Of a stretch of DNA of 64,000 bases, positions 1 through 12,000 are shown piece by piece. The notes below the pieces were generated by a model. It was given only the letters and a program-made list of their open reading frames with translations, did not search any database and had not been told where the DNA came from. This DNA comes from Marsupella aquatica (taxonomy: Eukaryota > Marchantiophyta). The stretch is from NCBI GenBank assembly GCA_973895155.1, contig OZ316891.1, forward strand, positions 25,296,001 to 25,360,000. Reading direction: 5' to 3'. The position numbers and the translations under genes were made by a program. The stretch's first letter is position 1; the number at the start of each line of letters is the position of its first letter.

Positions 1-119
1 TCATTACAATAATTTCAAAAAAAGATATCATTATAGCTTTGGAGAACAACATAGTCCCAGATGTTCATGACTGCGACCATCCTCATGGGAACGATAACCA
101 TTATAACTTAACCTTTACA

Positions 120-1728
120 CTAGCTTCTACTATCAACGACCATAGTGTCCATCATTGCATTTTGAATGATTCGTCTTGTTTGTACAAGGAGAGTACTATT
201 TGCCAATAACGCAAAGTTATACGCATAAACGACAGTTTCTGCTAGGGACAATTCATCCTCCAATACTTTGCTAGACAAAGCTTCTTTCTCCGGATAATAT
301 TTGCCTTCAATTGCAAACTCCTCTTTCGAATCCATTGCATACCAAGTGATTTTAATTTGCTCGGGGATGTCGTTAATTTTTGTGAGAATCTTAGTCACTT
401 TTGCCATCAAGAATGGTCTTCCTGTTGGATCCTAATGGCCTGCTACACATATCATTGCAAATTTAGTATTCACCTCTAGATCCTTGAAGTCTCCAATTTC
501 TGTGACTTTTCTTCAACTTCTAGAATACATGACTGTCCTCACACCCGCTATTTTATCAACCAAGATAGGTTCCATTGCTCCTCCCGTAGGATTGGTCGTA
601 GGTTCCCTCTGTACGTTTACCTTGGGCCAACTCAAATCAAAACTCCATTGTGCAGGTTTCAGGTGGTGCTGAATCACTTCTTTTTGTTTGTCAAAAAAAT
701 GACCCCACCATAGCCGATCTTTGTCGTCAAAGTAATTGAATCCATCTTCAATTGCTCTCTGATACTTTTGAAGAGTCAAAAAATGATTTTGTGCCGCCCG
801 CTCGTCTTGTTCCTCAGTATCATTCTCTTGATCATCATTGTCTTCTGTCGCTCCTGTGGCCGACTTCAATGTCATTTGTGGTGCGACCCACATTCCAGAT
901 GAAGGAATGTACCGAACAAATTCCACGGGCTCCCCCCAATCAGTTGTCGTTGAAAGATGTTTGGCATGGAAGACAGACCGAGCACTTCCATCTTTGAGTA
1001 CTCTCGTAATCCAAAATTGTTTCTGAGCACTTATGTTGTGGAGAGTACGCAAAACCTGACCATCCATGTTGTTGTCATTTGCTTGATCCTTGTCAGACAC
1101 AAAGTTTTTGAAATCGGCAACCTCATCGACAAAAAATATATTTGCCGTAGGATTGTAGGATTCCTCTATGATTGCGGAAAGAGTGTCCAACCAAAAAGCT
1201 TTTTGCTTGTTCAATTTTGAAGAAAACTTGCTAAATATTTGATCAATTTGATCATGGGTGTGCCCCACCAACAGAAAACCAACCTTTATTTTTTGGAAAA
1301 CACCTATCTCCACCAACATGTTCAAATATGTCATAAGATATTTATTCTTGTTTTCCTGAGCAGTTATCAAGCTGGAGGTAAAGCATTGGAGGAAGCGGAC
1401 CTTCACATGTATTCAAAATATGCTAAATAACTTGGATGGTCAGGTTGCTATCATTGTGAATATTTGGATAGTTCAAAAAAACATTTGAACTCAATTCTTT
1501 GTTGAAGATCAAACAACCCACTACGTGCGGGACTACGTGTACAGGGATGAAATACTTCTCATCCATATTCTTCGGACACCGAATGAAATGAGGTAACTCT
1601 GTCTTATTTTGATCCATTCCATCAATACAAATACCCAAATATATCTCCGGACTCTTGTAACATTTGCTCCGGTGCTTTGCTAACTTCTCCCTCTCCATTG
1701 CTTGTGCCTTCCGATGCTCGTTTAGCAA
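120..1728 (-). pseudogene. DUF7869-type transposon gene, copy A (decayed)
   Basis: Read on the minus strand from 1728 to 120. The 1728-1423 part has the family signature GICIDGMDQ followed by a KTELPH block. The 1406-513 part has ENKNKYLMTYL and then VGHTHDQIDQIFSKF. The 410-120 part is a BAH-like small domain (MAKVTKILTK, IKITWY, KYYPEK). This is the same order as the copy at 24860-26928. A one-base shift near 1390 breaks the LYLQLDN/ENKN block. An in-frame TGA lies at 515-513 and a TAG between 513 and 410. Upstream exons (the CxxC segment of copy B) are missing; the sequence beyond 1728 looks like an intron and then runs into the repeat at 1913. The conserved D, N and H residues suggest an RNase H-like transposase fold, which is inference; the family is of unknown function. 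Confidence 0.7.
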
Positions 1729-1912
1729 TGTTGAGAATTTTCCTACAATAATAAAAATGTTTAGGACTTTGCTGGCCAGACAACGATAAATTTATGGGGT
1801 TCAGTATTCAAACACTTGATTTGATAACCATAATGTTAAACCGTGACAACAATAAATTTATCGGGATAAGTATTCAAACTGTTCAAATGATATATTCACA
1901 CACATTGACTCT

Positions 1913-2008
1913 CCCGTTGGTCACCCCTAGCCGCCGACGCTTAGCACGCCCTAACCCTAATTGTGTTCTCTCCCCCGGCGTCCTTACTTCCAGCCTCGGC
2001 CCGGGTGA
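1913..2008. repeat. 95-bp direct repeat, copy 1
   Basis: GC-rich segment beginning GTTGGTCACCCCTAGCCGCC and ending near CTCGGCCCGGG. It is nearly identical to 3923-4018. It abuts the truncated reverse transcriptase fragment at 2009, so it is probably a piece of the same LTR element (LTR or untranslated region). No TG...CA ends could be fixed. Confidence 0.7.
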
Positions 2009-2382
2009 CCTTGTAGCACACCCTCTGTTACTCCAAAGAAAGATTTATCGGGGTGTAACTTGAGACCTACCTCTCTACATCTCTTGAAGGTTTTCCTGAG
2101 GTATTTAGCATGTTTCGATGCCTTCCCAAATACTACAAAGTCATCAATGAAGATTTCCATGAATTTTCTCAAGTAGTCATAAAAAATGTTCACCATTAAT
2201 CGTTGGAACATAGTTGGTGCGTTACAGAGTTCAAATGGCATACGATTGAAGACATAGATCCTCCATTCCATGATGAAGGCTGTCTTGATTTGGTCCTCTT
2301 GCCTAATCCTGATTTGGTTATAACCAGAGTACCCATCCATGAATGAGTATAGTTCATGACTGGCTACCATGTCTAACACCAT
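2009..2382 (-). pseudogene. Ty3/gypsy reverse transcriptase fragment
   Basis: About 125 residues of RT on the minus strand: YSGYNQI, then the NAPTMFQRLM block, then the catalytic FIDDFVVFG (normally YxDD; here IDD), ending near SFFGVTEG. The sequence then passes directly into the GC-rich repeat at 2008. No integrase, gag or RNase H remains next to it. Both ends are truncated, so it is a dead scrap of a gypsy element unrelated in frame and position to its neighbours. Confidence 0.85.
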
Positions 2383-2389
2383 ATCAGTA

Positions 2390-3922
2390 AAGGGTCAAGG
2401 AAAATGATCTTTCAATGTGTCAAACACTTGTCAAGGAGCTTAAGCGGCTTTTCTCCCCAAAAGACTACCTAATACCTGCTCCATATCATACCAGGGTCAC
2501 AAAGGATTGACAAAACTTCTGAAATGTGCCTACAATGACTAATCACTCCATACATAAGTAGTTTTAACTCTCCACTTCTAGAGAGGTAGTCCCCTTGACT
2601 ACTTTTGTACTCACACCCTTCCCCTCTCCTCTACTCCAAGGATCAGCAAGGGGGATCTCCGCTCCAAGCTGTCACCTTAGAGAAGAGTCTCACACAAACA
2701 CCCAAGAACCAAAGTACTTTCCTCTTCAAGCTTAAGTCTCCTCAAGACCCTCAAAGTAGTGTTACCCCTCAACCTTGCCCCCCTGCCCTTTGTTTGGGTC
2801 CACACATCCCCTTTGAGCTCTAGAGAAGGCTCCTCTATCTAAGGACTCTTCCTCTTGTTCTTACTTCTTGTTAACACCACACACCAAGCAAAATACTTTC
2901 CACCCTCAAGCTATAATCCTCTCTAAGTCTCAAAGTAGTGCTCTATCTTAACCTTGCCTCTTGGCCTTGGTTTTGTACTAGCACATCCCCTTCAAGCTTA
3001 GACCAAGATTACATCATAGCATGGACTCTTCTCTTGCTCTCATATGCTTCAAATGCACTCACACTTAATGGTCACAATGAAGATTGGCAAGTCTCCTTTT
3101 ATTGCATCACCTTTACAACAAAAGTTCACTACAAATTCTCCACACTAAGCATGGACCACCTCTCCCTTCTCAAGCTTAGCCCTACCTTGGCAAGGTAGAG
3201 ATTCCACTTAAGAGATGAGACTCCCGGTCCCTAACAAAGGAAAACTTTCTCCTTATATACTATTCTCCTTCCACACCACACCAAGCTTGACCTGAGGTCC
3301 AAGTACTCCTCCCCCAAGTCCTCCTAACACACAAAGTCCAACTCGATAGTTTGTAGCTCACTCTACAACCTATTGCTTGACTCCTTCCAAGCCCTGGAAT
3401 ATGCCACACATGAGTTGCATGCTTTGACCTCCAAACCTGCTCTCACTTATGGTCCTCCTCACCAGCTTCCCAACCCACTTGAAAGCTCGCAAAAAGAGTG
3501 AGTGAGTCTCAAGTTGTGTCATGTCAAAGTTGGCTCCTTATTTACTAGTCCTTACTTACTACCCCGACCTATCAACTTACTTTCCTTACCCTAACGGCCT
3601 TGCACCTTTACCCTGAGGTACTCTCTTCTCCATGTATCCTAACTTGGGTGACACGGGTGCAAGAAGTGTCGGCCTAAAAACTTGGTCTTACTTCCCCCAT
3701 GCCGACTCCCATTTGCAAGCTACGGGGACCCCACGTGGCCTCCGCTAAAAATATATTTGAGTGATTATTTTTCTGGGTTTCCACCTTCATCAAGGGGTGC
3801 CTTACCTTCCCCTAACTCAGCACAAAAAACTTTGGGCCCCAACGGATACCCCTAGCCAAAGTTATGCCCATTCTCCCAAGGCCTATTTTTGGTCCTTACC
3901 CCTCTCCTCCTCTGGTCTTCCC
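2390..3922. other. Non-coding CT-rich stretch, probably LTR or UTR remnant
   Basis: No credible ORF on either strand. The region is C/T-rich on the plus strand and contains an imperfect internal duplication: the block near 2695-2830 (cctcttcaagcttaag, tctcaaagtagtg-like, acacatcccctt) is echoed near 2880-3020. It lies between the two 95-bp repeats, which suggests a degenerate long LTR or non-autonomous LTR element. Confidence 0.4.
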
Positions 3923-4018
3923 CTGTTGGTCACCCCTAGCCGCCGACGCTTAGCGCGCCCTAACCCTAATTGTGTTCTCTCCCCCGGCGTCCTTACTTCC
4001 GGCCTCAGCCCGGGTTCC
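3923..4018. repeat. 95-bp direct repeat, copy 2
   Basis: Second copy of the 1913-2008 repeat, in the same orientation, with about four substitutions, all transitions. Preceded by CCCC and followed by an AT-rich stretch. From 4019 to 4560 I see nothing I can name: one minus-strand reading frame (4529-4125) has no recognisable motif. Confidence 0.7.
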
Positions 4019-4569
4019 ATAGTCACCCTTAATTGTTTATATTTTCCTTGTTTTTGTTCCTATACTAAGGTGTTTCCAGGGTACACTCCTGCTTTACCAT
4101 GTAAACCGGGCTAGTGATTCCTGGCTAGGCATCACAATTCCTTAGACAGAAATTATCACAACAGGGATACTTATAAATTTCTTTCATTTTGTTTCTATTC
4201 AATTTATCATTTATCACATTGTCTATCCTAGTAATTTGATCTCTATCGTTTTTACTAGGCTCATTTGACTTCTCTATAGCCTGAAATCCGATGATAACAT
4301 TGGCATTTTTGGGTCCTTCAGGTACCTCGTGAATAGATGCATCACTCTCTACTGAGCTACCATCCTCCATATATCTCCTTGACGCATTTAGAGGGGCACT
4401 GAAAAGGCGACTATAACTATTAACACACTGACGGACCAAACGAGAAGTGTGACTACACTTCTCATTTTGCACGCGGCGAAAAAAGTTTCTAAGGCAAAAA
4501 AGTCTTGGATACGGAATTAGTATTCCCACTAAAAACTAGTTTTTCGAATTGAAAAAATGGGAAAAATTG

Positions 4570-5330
4570 ACACGAATACGAAGATGGGATACAGCGTATC
4601 CCATTTCGGATCCAACCGCGGAATTCCAAAAAAAAAAGCAACGTAGTAAAAGTGCCGATATTGGTTTAACCGACAAGAATATTCCAAAACAATTCTTCTC
4701 AACGGTAATATTTAACCGTCTGCGATGCAACTACAATCAAATACTAACCACGGTCAGTGAGAAAACTATAAATAGGAGATCATCGCTTGAGAATTTTACG
4801 CTCATTTTTTCTCGTTCTGTGTACTCTTACTCTTGATGAATGCATACCGTCTATACAAACTCGTATTCCCCAAAAATCAGTTTTGACGAACAGGTGAGAA
4901 TCTTCCTGAAATGGCGAGGACAAATCCCAAATGGGATACGGCGTATCCCGTTTGGGATTCAACCCTAAAATTTCAAGTTTTTGTTTTACATTAGCTAAAA
5001 AAGGAGGTTGGATGCAAAGTGGGATACGGGGTATCCCATGTCGCATCCAACCTCCGAATATGAAGTATCGTAGACTCCAAATATCAAAACCTCAACGTTG
5101 AATGCAAAATGGGATACGGCGTATCCCGTTTGGGATTCACTCTTCAAATGTCCAATTTGATTTCTCTTTAGCTAAAAAAGGAGGTTGGATGCAAAGTGGG
5201 GGTATCCCATGTCGCATCCAACTTACGAAAATGAAGCATCTTAGACTCCAAATGTCAAAACCTCAACGTTGAATGCAAAATGGGATACGGCATATCCCGT
5301 TTGGGATTCACTCTTCAAATGTCCAGTTTT
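4570..5330. repeat. GGGATACGNCGTATCCC palindrome array (family 1), first block
   Basis: About six copies, at roughly 4585, 4925, 5017, 5107, 5197 and 5280, of a hairpin core TGGGATACGGCGTATCCC(A/G) with symmetrical flanks of the type GAATGCAAA / TTTGGGATTC. One copy (about 5197) has lost the left arm of the palindrome. Units from 4925 onward recur every 85-90 bp. Most lie between the TATA box at 4767 and the acceptor-like TTTTGCAG near 5404, that is, in a probable first intron. Confidence 0.8.
4767..4775 (+). promoter_or_regulatory. TATA box of the 4.8-6.6 kb unit
   Basis: TATAAATAG in the context CTATAAATAGGAGA. The same core is found at 6855 upstream of the ParB-methyltransferase-Ulp1 gene. 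A pyrimidine-rich leader (tttttctcgttctgtg) follows about 30 bases downstream. Confidence 0.6.
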
Positions 5331-5514
5331 GATTGTCCATGTGGTATTTACCTAGAGTTTATTTGAATGATGGGAAAAACCTTATGGATTACTGATTGTT
5401 TTGCAGGCAAAGTTCAACTGAACTGTACGCACAAGCTCTTGCTGCCTTTCAGTGACCGACACCCACTCAAGCTTAAGCTTTCCTTGAAAAACAAAGTTTT
5501 CTCTTGTGAATCTA

Positions 5515-5841
5515 ATGGCGGTCCAGAATCAAAACCTTGAGAAACGTGCTCGTCGATTGTATAAGCGATTAGTTGCACTCAAAGTTCTTTGTCCTGGCTT
5601 AGGCGCGCTATGGACGGGAGGCGTGGATCCACATGATAGTTTGAATCCACTCCAAATTGAGTTTTGTGAAAAAAATGAGGACGTAGTTCTGATTCAGTCG
5701 AGGATATGTTTGAGTGGTTGTCTGCACTCTGTTAATTCTTCTTGTAACTATTGTCGTGATGCCCAAAACAAATATCATCGATTGGCATATTTTTGTTGTC
5801 GGATTTGGAACAAAGATCCTTGGGTTAACTTATCGTGTTGA
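5515..5841 (+). CDS. Unknown small protein (first coding exon?)
   Basis: The ATG at 5515 follows a probable splice acceptor (TTTTGCAG, about 5404). The frame encodes a basic N-terminus (LEKRARRLYKRL) and a Cys-rich C-terminal part with CNYC and CCRIW segments that could be a zinc-binding module. The frame closes at 5841, but a donor-like GTTAAC just after the KDPW codons and an acceptor TTTTGTAG near 5958 suggest splicing onward. I do not recognise a family. It sits between a TATA box with palindromes and a poly(A) signal at 6645, so it is probably an accessory gene of the mobile element. Confidence 0.4.
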   Translation: MAVQNQNLEKRARRLYKRLVALKVLCPGLGALWTGGVDPHDSLNPLQIEFCEKNEDVVLIQSRICLSGCLHSVNSSCNYCRDAQNKYHRLAYFCCRIWNKDPWVNLSC

Positions 5842-6010
5842 ATTTTCTTGATTAGTGTGTAAGTGTTTAGGTGAACGTTCTTGGGTCAAACATTTTGTGA
5901 ATATATTTTTCTTTTGATCAAAGAAATAAAATCAGTTTTTCCATCACTATTTTGTAGGTTGCTGAGAAAGAGCTCACCATCTCATTTATTACTCCAGGTA
6001 TCCACTCTTG

Positions 6011-6480
6011 GAATGGCAGTCACTGAGAACCCTGTCTTTACAAGGTTAGCGATGTCATTCGACAAAGAGAAGAAACAAATTCAACAAAAAAGTGGCCAAA
6101 GGGAATCCAGATTGCTTTTGGATGGATTTCCTGATGAGATTGTTGAAACGTTCATTTGGCCCATTTTGAAAGTTTGTTGTATAGAGGATGAGTTTGATTC
6201 CTCCAAGAACCAAGCTGATGAAAGATTGATGCGATTAAAAACCATGGTGTGGCTTGGATGCACCTTCAAGAAATGGAATCAGCTCGTAATTTGTACACGA
6301 GTCTGGGGTATTCTTAGACTAGCAAAAAGCCAGCTTGAGGAAGTAAATGAAATGCTGACAAGCATTCCCGATGGAAAACCCCTTCAAAATGTTCATATTG
6401 AAGCTTTTGTTAGGATGGAAACAACAAATCTTCCTCCAATCGATTTCTTAGGTTTATTTTCAAGGTCTGACCTAAATTGA
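6011..6480 (+). CDS. Unknown protein, weakly F-box-like
   Basis: Open frame from an ATG at 6011 (the frame is open further upstream) to TGA at 6480, about 156 residues. The segment LLLDGFPDEIVETFIWPIL, followed by RLKTMVWLGCTFKKWNQLV, resembles an F-box (hydrophobic-PDE-I helix, then a Cys/Trp helix). The C-terminal part (LTSIPDGKPLQNVHIEAF, NLPPIDFLGLF) is not recognised. It probably belongs to one transcript with 5515-5841, but the joining splice and frame are not clear. The F-box reading is a guess from pattern only. Confidence 0.4.
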
Positions 6481-6644
6481 TTTCAAGAAGACTGGCACAA
6501 TCTTGAGAAAGATGAGCAAGCGAGGCTCTTGGAAATGTATGGGGAAGCTTCTAGTCTGGTTTAGAGTCATCTTGAATGGGCTCTTTGTAAAGACTCTTTT
6601 TAAGAATATCAACTTAGTTTATTTTGTGGCACAATTCCGAATGA

Positions 6645-6650
6645 ATAAAG
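6645..6650 (+). terminator. Candidate poly(A) signal AATAAA
   Basis: AATAAA in the context GAATGAATAAAGAGTTTTGTG, about 165 bases after the stop codon at 6480 and about 205 bases before the next TATA box. It is consistent with the end of the 4.8-6.6 kb transcription unit. Confidence 0.45.
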
Positions 6651-6854
6651 AGTTTTGTGATTACCCTTGCATCAACCCGATTTGCTACGCGTAAAATCTA
6701 TTTGGTTGAATACAAGGACTTGGGGATATGCCTTATCTCTAGTCCCATCAAGAGAAAAAAATATACATAGACATCCGGACTCCAACCCTACGCTTTTGGA
6801 TACACATTATCGCCTGTGGAAATCTTATAGCCTGTGGATACGAAGGTGATAAAG

Positions 6855-6864
6855 TATAAATAGG
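6855..6864 (+). promoter_or_regulatory. TATA box of the element 1 polyprotein gene
   Basis: TATAAATAGG in the context AGTATAAATAGGAG, the same core as at 4767. A pyrimidine-rich leader (TCATTTCTGTTTCTTCTC) follows. A donor-like TAG|GTAAAA near 6989 would end a non-coding first exon. The matching acceptor is TTTTTCAG at 14198-14205, just before the ATG at 14210. The first intron would then hold the palindrome array and the copia element. Confidence 0.6.
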
Positions 6865-7041
6865 AGTGCCTGGTCAGAAAAATTACTCTCATTTCTGTTT
6901 CTTCTCAACTTTGTTTACCTTTGCGTTTTTCTTGGGCCGCAACATCTCTATAGCTTTTTGTATTTGCTCGAATCAAAACCAAAAACTAGGTAAAAACTGA
7001 AAAACTCTCCCCTCCTTGTTTGGTGAATTGTTGAATCCTGA

Positions 7042-7385
7042 TGTTAGATATTGCTCTAGTCTTGTAACTCTTGTGCTAACCACAGTTAGGCTAACTCGGG
7101 TTAGGACCTAGCTAAGGTTAGCGGTAGTGCTATTGTGCATATAGCCAGGGCTGATGCCAGACCCTGGTGGAACATAGGCTCATTGTTACGGAGCTAGTTG
7201 AGAGATAGGAAGAGCTTGTGCTGTGGATGCTTGGTATGGCCGGTCGGCCTAGAGTGCAGTAAAGCTCTTGTGTGTTCCCGTGGACGTAGCCTCATGTGGA
7301 GGTGAACCACGTATCTCTCTGTGTCAACTATTCTGCGTTGGATGGTTCATGGGCTTGCCGTTGCGAATGTCGTCTATGCTCAACA
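7042..7385 (+). repeat. copia-1 left LTR
   Basis: 344 bp, TGTTAGATATTG...CTCAACA. Contains GGTTAG-type motifs repeated around 7085-7120. Identical in length to the right LTR. Confidence 0.93.
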
Positions 7386-7400
7386 AGTGGTATCAGAGCA
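7386..7400 (+). promoter_or_regulatory. copia-1 primer binding site
   Basis: TGGTATCAGAGC starts two bases after the LTR end. It is complementary to the 3' end of plant initiator-Met tRNA, the usual primer of plant copia elements. From here to 9002 is the untranslated leader, including a C-rich run near 8225; I see no gene in it. Confidence 0.9.
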
Positions 7401-9002
7401 AGCCTGGGAGGTGACGTTGAGGTGATCAAATTTTTCGTGACGTGTTGGTGACGGTTTTTCCAGCGGTTAGAGTCGGTGGATTTCACGGAGTTCTGTCGCA
7501 TGGAACTTGGAGGTGTTGGGCTCAACGGATAGATCGGGGCAAGGGCTTTCCGACGGTGCAAAGAAATCTCTGAACAAAGTTCGTGGTGCGGAGGAATTCA
7601 TGTTTCCATCATTCTGGATTTTTTGTGATTCGTGTACGACGGTTTTCTTCGACGGTTCTTTTGGGGGGGAACTGAGATCGTTTTCTCGACGGTGTGAGCT
7701 TTGTGGTGCGCGAGGCGTCACAACCTTTAGCTCAAATCGTAGATCGGGCAAAGCTGATCGTTTCGGTAGCTGGATTGCTACCGAGTTGTTACCGAGTGCG
7801 ACGTGACGAGTGAAGGAGGCGTTCAGGTTTTTTTTTTTTTCACAAGCTATGGAGCTTGTTCTCATCTGAACCGGGTTTCTCTTCGTGACGTCCGACTCGG
7901 TGGAAGAAATGCGAAGTGCTACGGCTCAACGATTTGCTCGCGGTGAGGCGGTTGTTTTGAGCCCGGGATTGGCACTTGATGCGGAGTGAAGGCGACGCGA
8001 CGGAATTTTTTTTAATTCTGCTGGAGCAGTAGACTGCGCCGGTGCAATTCGGCAACATTTCCCGTCGGCGGCGTTCACTTTCCTCACTTAAAACAGCGGC
8101 GTTCAAGGTGTGTAAACGGCTTTTTTGTTTTAAAGTCCAATCTTGGCTTAGGTTAGGGCCACTTTTGGTGTGTATGCACACCCTCCCGGCCCTTGGTCCC
8201 CCATTGTTTCCCCTTGTACGCCCGACCCCCCCCCCCCGCACCTTGTTTTCCCCTCATCCTTCAGCTGCGGCGACGAGCTGTGCAACACCGGCCGGCACTT
8301 TTTTGCGCGCTCGTACGCCCTCCGCCATACTGTGTCGGTCGCTACCGTGGCACCGCCCTGTCATCGTATGCCCAGCCCTTTGCGGCTCTACGCCGCTTGT
8401 ACGCGGCTGTACCCTCGTCCCGCCCCGACGCCAGCCATACGCCCTTCGTACCCCCGGCCCTTTACGGGTTAGTTTAGGTTTTAAGGGGCTTCAAGCACCC
8501 CCTTTAGTGCCCACTTTTAGCCTTTTTTCCCTCTCATTAGTTTGTCCCATGTGCCGGGACCTGCCGCCCTCCGTTTTAACCGCTTGGACAGGGGGAATTG
8601 CCCCCTGTGAGACCTGTTGTACTATGTGAGAATATTCCCGAAAAATAGAGAGCTGTTTTTTGGCCGTCCGACAAAGATTCTGTCCGCCAAACGGTAACTT
8701 TTTTGGTTCTTTTTCGGTGAGGACGTTGCCACTGGAGTTAGCAACGCGGCGCAACGATCACATCGCGATTCCGACGACGGGTTGTACTGGGTATTTTGGT
8801 TATTCTCTGAGGTGGTCAAAACGGGGGAGTTTCCCAAGGTTTTACCCACCCCGACCAAAATTTGAATAATTTTTCCGTCGAATTTTGATTTTGATTTCGG
8901 CTTTCAGTATTGGACTCCTAGCTTCATGGGCTACGCGGCGGTGTTGAGTTTTGAGTTTTATGAGAAGTTTCGAAAAAAGACATTTTTTTGTGATTGTTTC
9001 AT

Positions 9003-12000
9003 ATGAGTGACTCGGGGGATACTGGAAGAATTGGAGTCGGTGGAGCTTCAGGATCGCGACGGTCAAACAGTGAGTCTGAGGAGGAGCTGCTACCATTTGA
9101 GGAGGAACTTGTAACACCGGTACAATCACCGGTGCGACGTGCAGTGGAGGAAGCTGTACTACTACCAGAGCTGTCGGTAGTAGGGAAGAAGAGGGAGATG
9201 GCTAGATTTGGAGGAGTGAAGTTTGAGGTGGAGAAGTACGATGGTCGTACTGATTACTTGCTCTGGGAGAAGCAAGTGAAGGGTGTTCTACGGGCCATGG
9301 GCTTAGCTCATCTGCTTTCATCGCGAGAGCAGTATGATGGAGAGGAGGAGATTTCTTTGAGACAGTGGAGACAGGAGTAGGTGATTGCTGTCAATGCAGT
9401 GATTCTATATCTCAAGCCGCACATCATCAAGCAGCTGGATGATTATGCGGATTGCGCGTCACTGTTCAAGGCTCTAAGAGAGAAGTACTACCGAGAAGAT
9501 GCGTCAGACCGGCTGTACAAGAAGTCTCTCTTGATGAGCCTCAGACTCAAGGAAGGGAGCAAGATGCAGGATCAGCTAGATGAGTTTGACAGTCTAGCGG
9601 TTGATCTGTCAAACCTGGGAAAAGGAGTTGAAGATGAGGATAAGGCCTTGCTTTTGCTAAGCTCCTTACCGCCGTCATATCAGGGCTTGAAACAGGTGCT
9701 CTTGTACAAAGATCTGAAGTCCATTTCGTATAATGAGGTGGTAAGCTCTTTATTGTCTGATGATGCTCAGAAGAAGCTGGGTCAATCACAGACAACATCT
9801 TCTTCTGGCATTGCGCTGAATGTGAAAAGGGGAAGAGCAGCGCAGCGCGCGAATGGACAGAACAGGTTTAGATCTACATCACGGGGGAGATCTAAATCCA
9901 GAGGGAAATCGCAAGAGAGGAAGCCTCTTGCATGTTGGAATTGTGGCAAGCCTGGCCACATGAAAAGGGATTGTCGAGTAAAGGTCCCTACTGCCTCTGC
10001 TAACGCGGCATCGAGCTCGCATGAGGTAGATTTACTCGATGATGATGACATATTGTGATGTCAAGGTTATGCTCTCAACGTAGTGTCAAATCCAGGTAGT
10101 GATGACTGGATTCTAGATAGTGCATGTACTTTTCACATTTGCTCTAGAAGAGATTGTTTCAGTTCTTACACGGTTTCCAACGGGTCAGTGTTGATAGGAA
10201 ATGGAATCCCATGTCAAGTTGTTGGACTTGGATCTGTAAGATTTCAGATGTTTGATGGTGCTGTGAGAACATTGAGGAATGTGAGACATATTCCCAGCAT
10301 GATGAAAAATCTCATTTCACTTGGAGTTTTAGAGGCAAATGGCCATCAGTGGAGTTTTGCTAATGGTGTCCTTCAGGTTTCAACTGATACTAAAGTTGTA
10401 TTGAAGGGAAAGAGACATTGCAATCTATACGTTTTGGAGGGCAGTGTAGTCTGTGATGAAGCCAATGTAACCTTATCTCATGAGGAGACGGCCCGGCTGT
10501 GGCACTTCCGTTTGGGCCACATGAGTGAAAAAGATTTGGTTATTCTTCAGAAGAAAGGATTACTTTCTAATTTGCAATCCTGTAAGTTGCAATTTTGTGA
10601 GCACTATGTGCTAGGGAAGCAGCACAGGAAACCCTTCGGAGTTGGAACTCACACCAGCAAGGAGGTACTTGAGTATGTACATAGTGATGTGTGGGGTCCA
10701 GCCCCTACTCCCTCACATTCTGGACGGTTATATATGTCACGTTCATAGACGATTACTCAAGGTATGTGTGGATATACTTTCTACACAATAAGTCTAATGT
10801 TTTTGCCACTTTTAAGGAGTGGAAAGCCCAAGTTGAGAATCAGACTGGTAATAAGGTGAGATATCTTCGATTGGATAATGGCGGTGAATACAATTCCGGG
10901 GAATTTGGAACGTATTGTAAGGAGCAGGGGATTACCCGCCATCTCACAACAAGTTATACTCCTCAGCAGAATGGTGTTTCTGAGAGACTCAACCGAACAC
11001 TATTGGACCGCTCGAGGAGTATGTTGAGTCAATCATGCTTACCACATGAGTTTTGGACTGAAGCTGTCAACACTGCAGCTTATTTGGTAAATTTTTCTCC
11101 ATCCAGTTCTATTGGATTCAAGACGCCATTTGAAATGAGGTACGAGCGTCCAGCAGATTACTCACATCTGAGGATTTTTGGATGTGATGCTTATGTGCTT
11201 ACACCTTCCCAGCTTCGATCCAAGTTGGAGTCCAAGTCGAAGAAGTGCATTTTCCTTGGTTATCAGAAAGGTGTGAAGGGTTATAGGTTATGGGATCCAG
11301 TAACCTGTAAGCTAATTGTCAGTAGAGATGTGTCCTTTAATGAATCCAGATCATCAAAGGAGGGGGAGAGTTCTCAGGACTCCCATACTGACAAGGGGAA
11401 ATCTCCCATCCCGGACCGGGTTGAGGGGGAGATTAGTCATGATGCAGTTCATGACAGGAGAGATGGAGAAGCTCCGGGCTTGGAGCTGGTTCCTGTGATG
11501 GAACAAGAGGAGCAGATTGTTGCTAGGGTACCTCAAATTCAACCAGCAGCAGCAGCAGATCAGCCTGAGTCATCTACTAGAAGAACTTCCAGTCATTCTA
11601 CTAAAGCTCCTACCAGGTATGGTCAATGGGCAGACTCATCTAACCTGATGATGATGACATGGCTTTGATCTTGGAAGAAGGAGAGCCTTCTTCGTACAGT
11701 GAGGCTTGTGCTTCAGAGCAGAAGCATGAGTGGAATGCAGCAATGCAGAGGGAGTTGCAATCTTTGAGTGACAACAAGACATGGGAGCTGGTGGAGCTTC
11801 CAAGAGGTCAGCAAGTGATGGACAGCAAGTGGATTTACAAGTTGAAGGACAATCCTTCAGAGGGTGGAGATAAGATCTACAAGGCAAGGCTTGTTGCCAA
11901 GGGGTTCACTCAGGAGAAAGGAGTGGACTACAATGAGGTCTTTTCACCGGTGGCTAAGTATTCCACAATTCGGATCTTGTGTCAGCTTGTTGTATTTTTT

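Noticed and set aside
1945-1960. CCCTAACCCTAA resembling plant telomere repeat
   Set aside because: Only two units, present identically in both 95-bp repeats; part of a dispersed repeat, not an interstitial telomere.
4536-5046. Short ORFs with repeated RWDTAYPIS-like peptides near 4.5-5.0 kb and 13.8-14.2 kb
   Set aside because: The peptide is the translation of the palindrome repeat itself; it recurs in several frames and both strands.
7467-8869. ORFs on both strands in the copia-1 leader, and a C-rich run near 8225
   Set aside because: The untranslated leader lies between primer site and gag ATG; the translations are low-complexity Pro/Arg-rich and match no copia protein.
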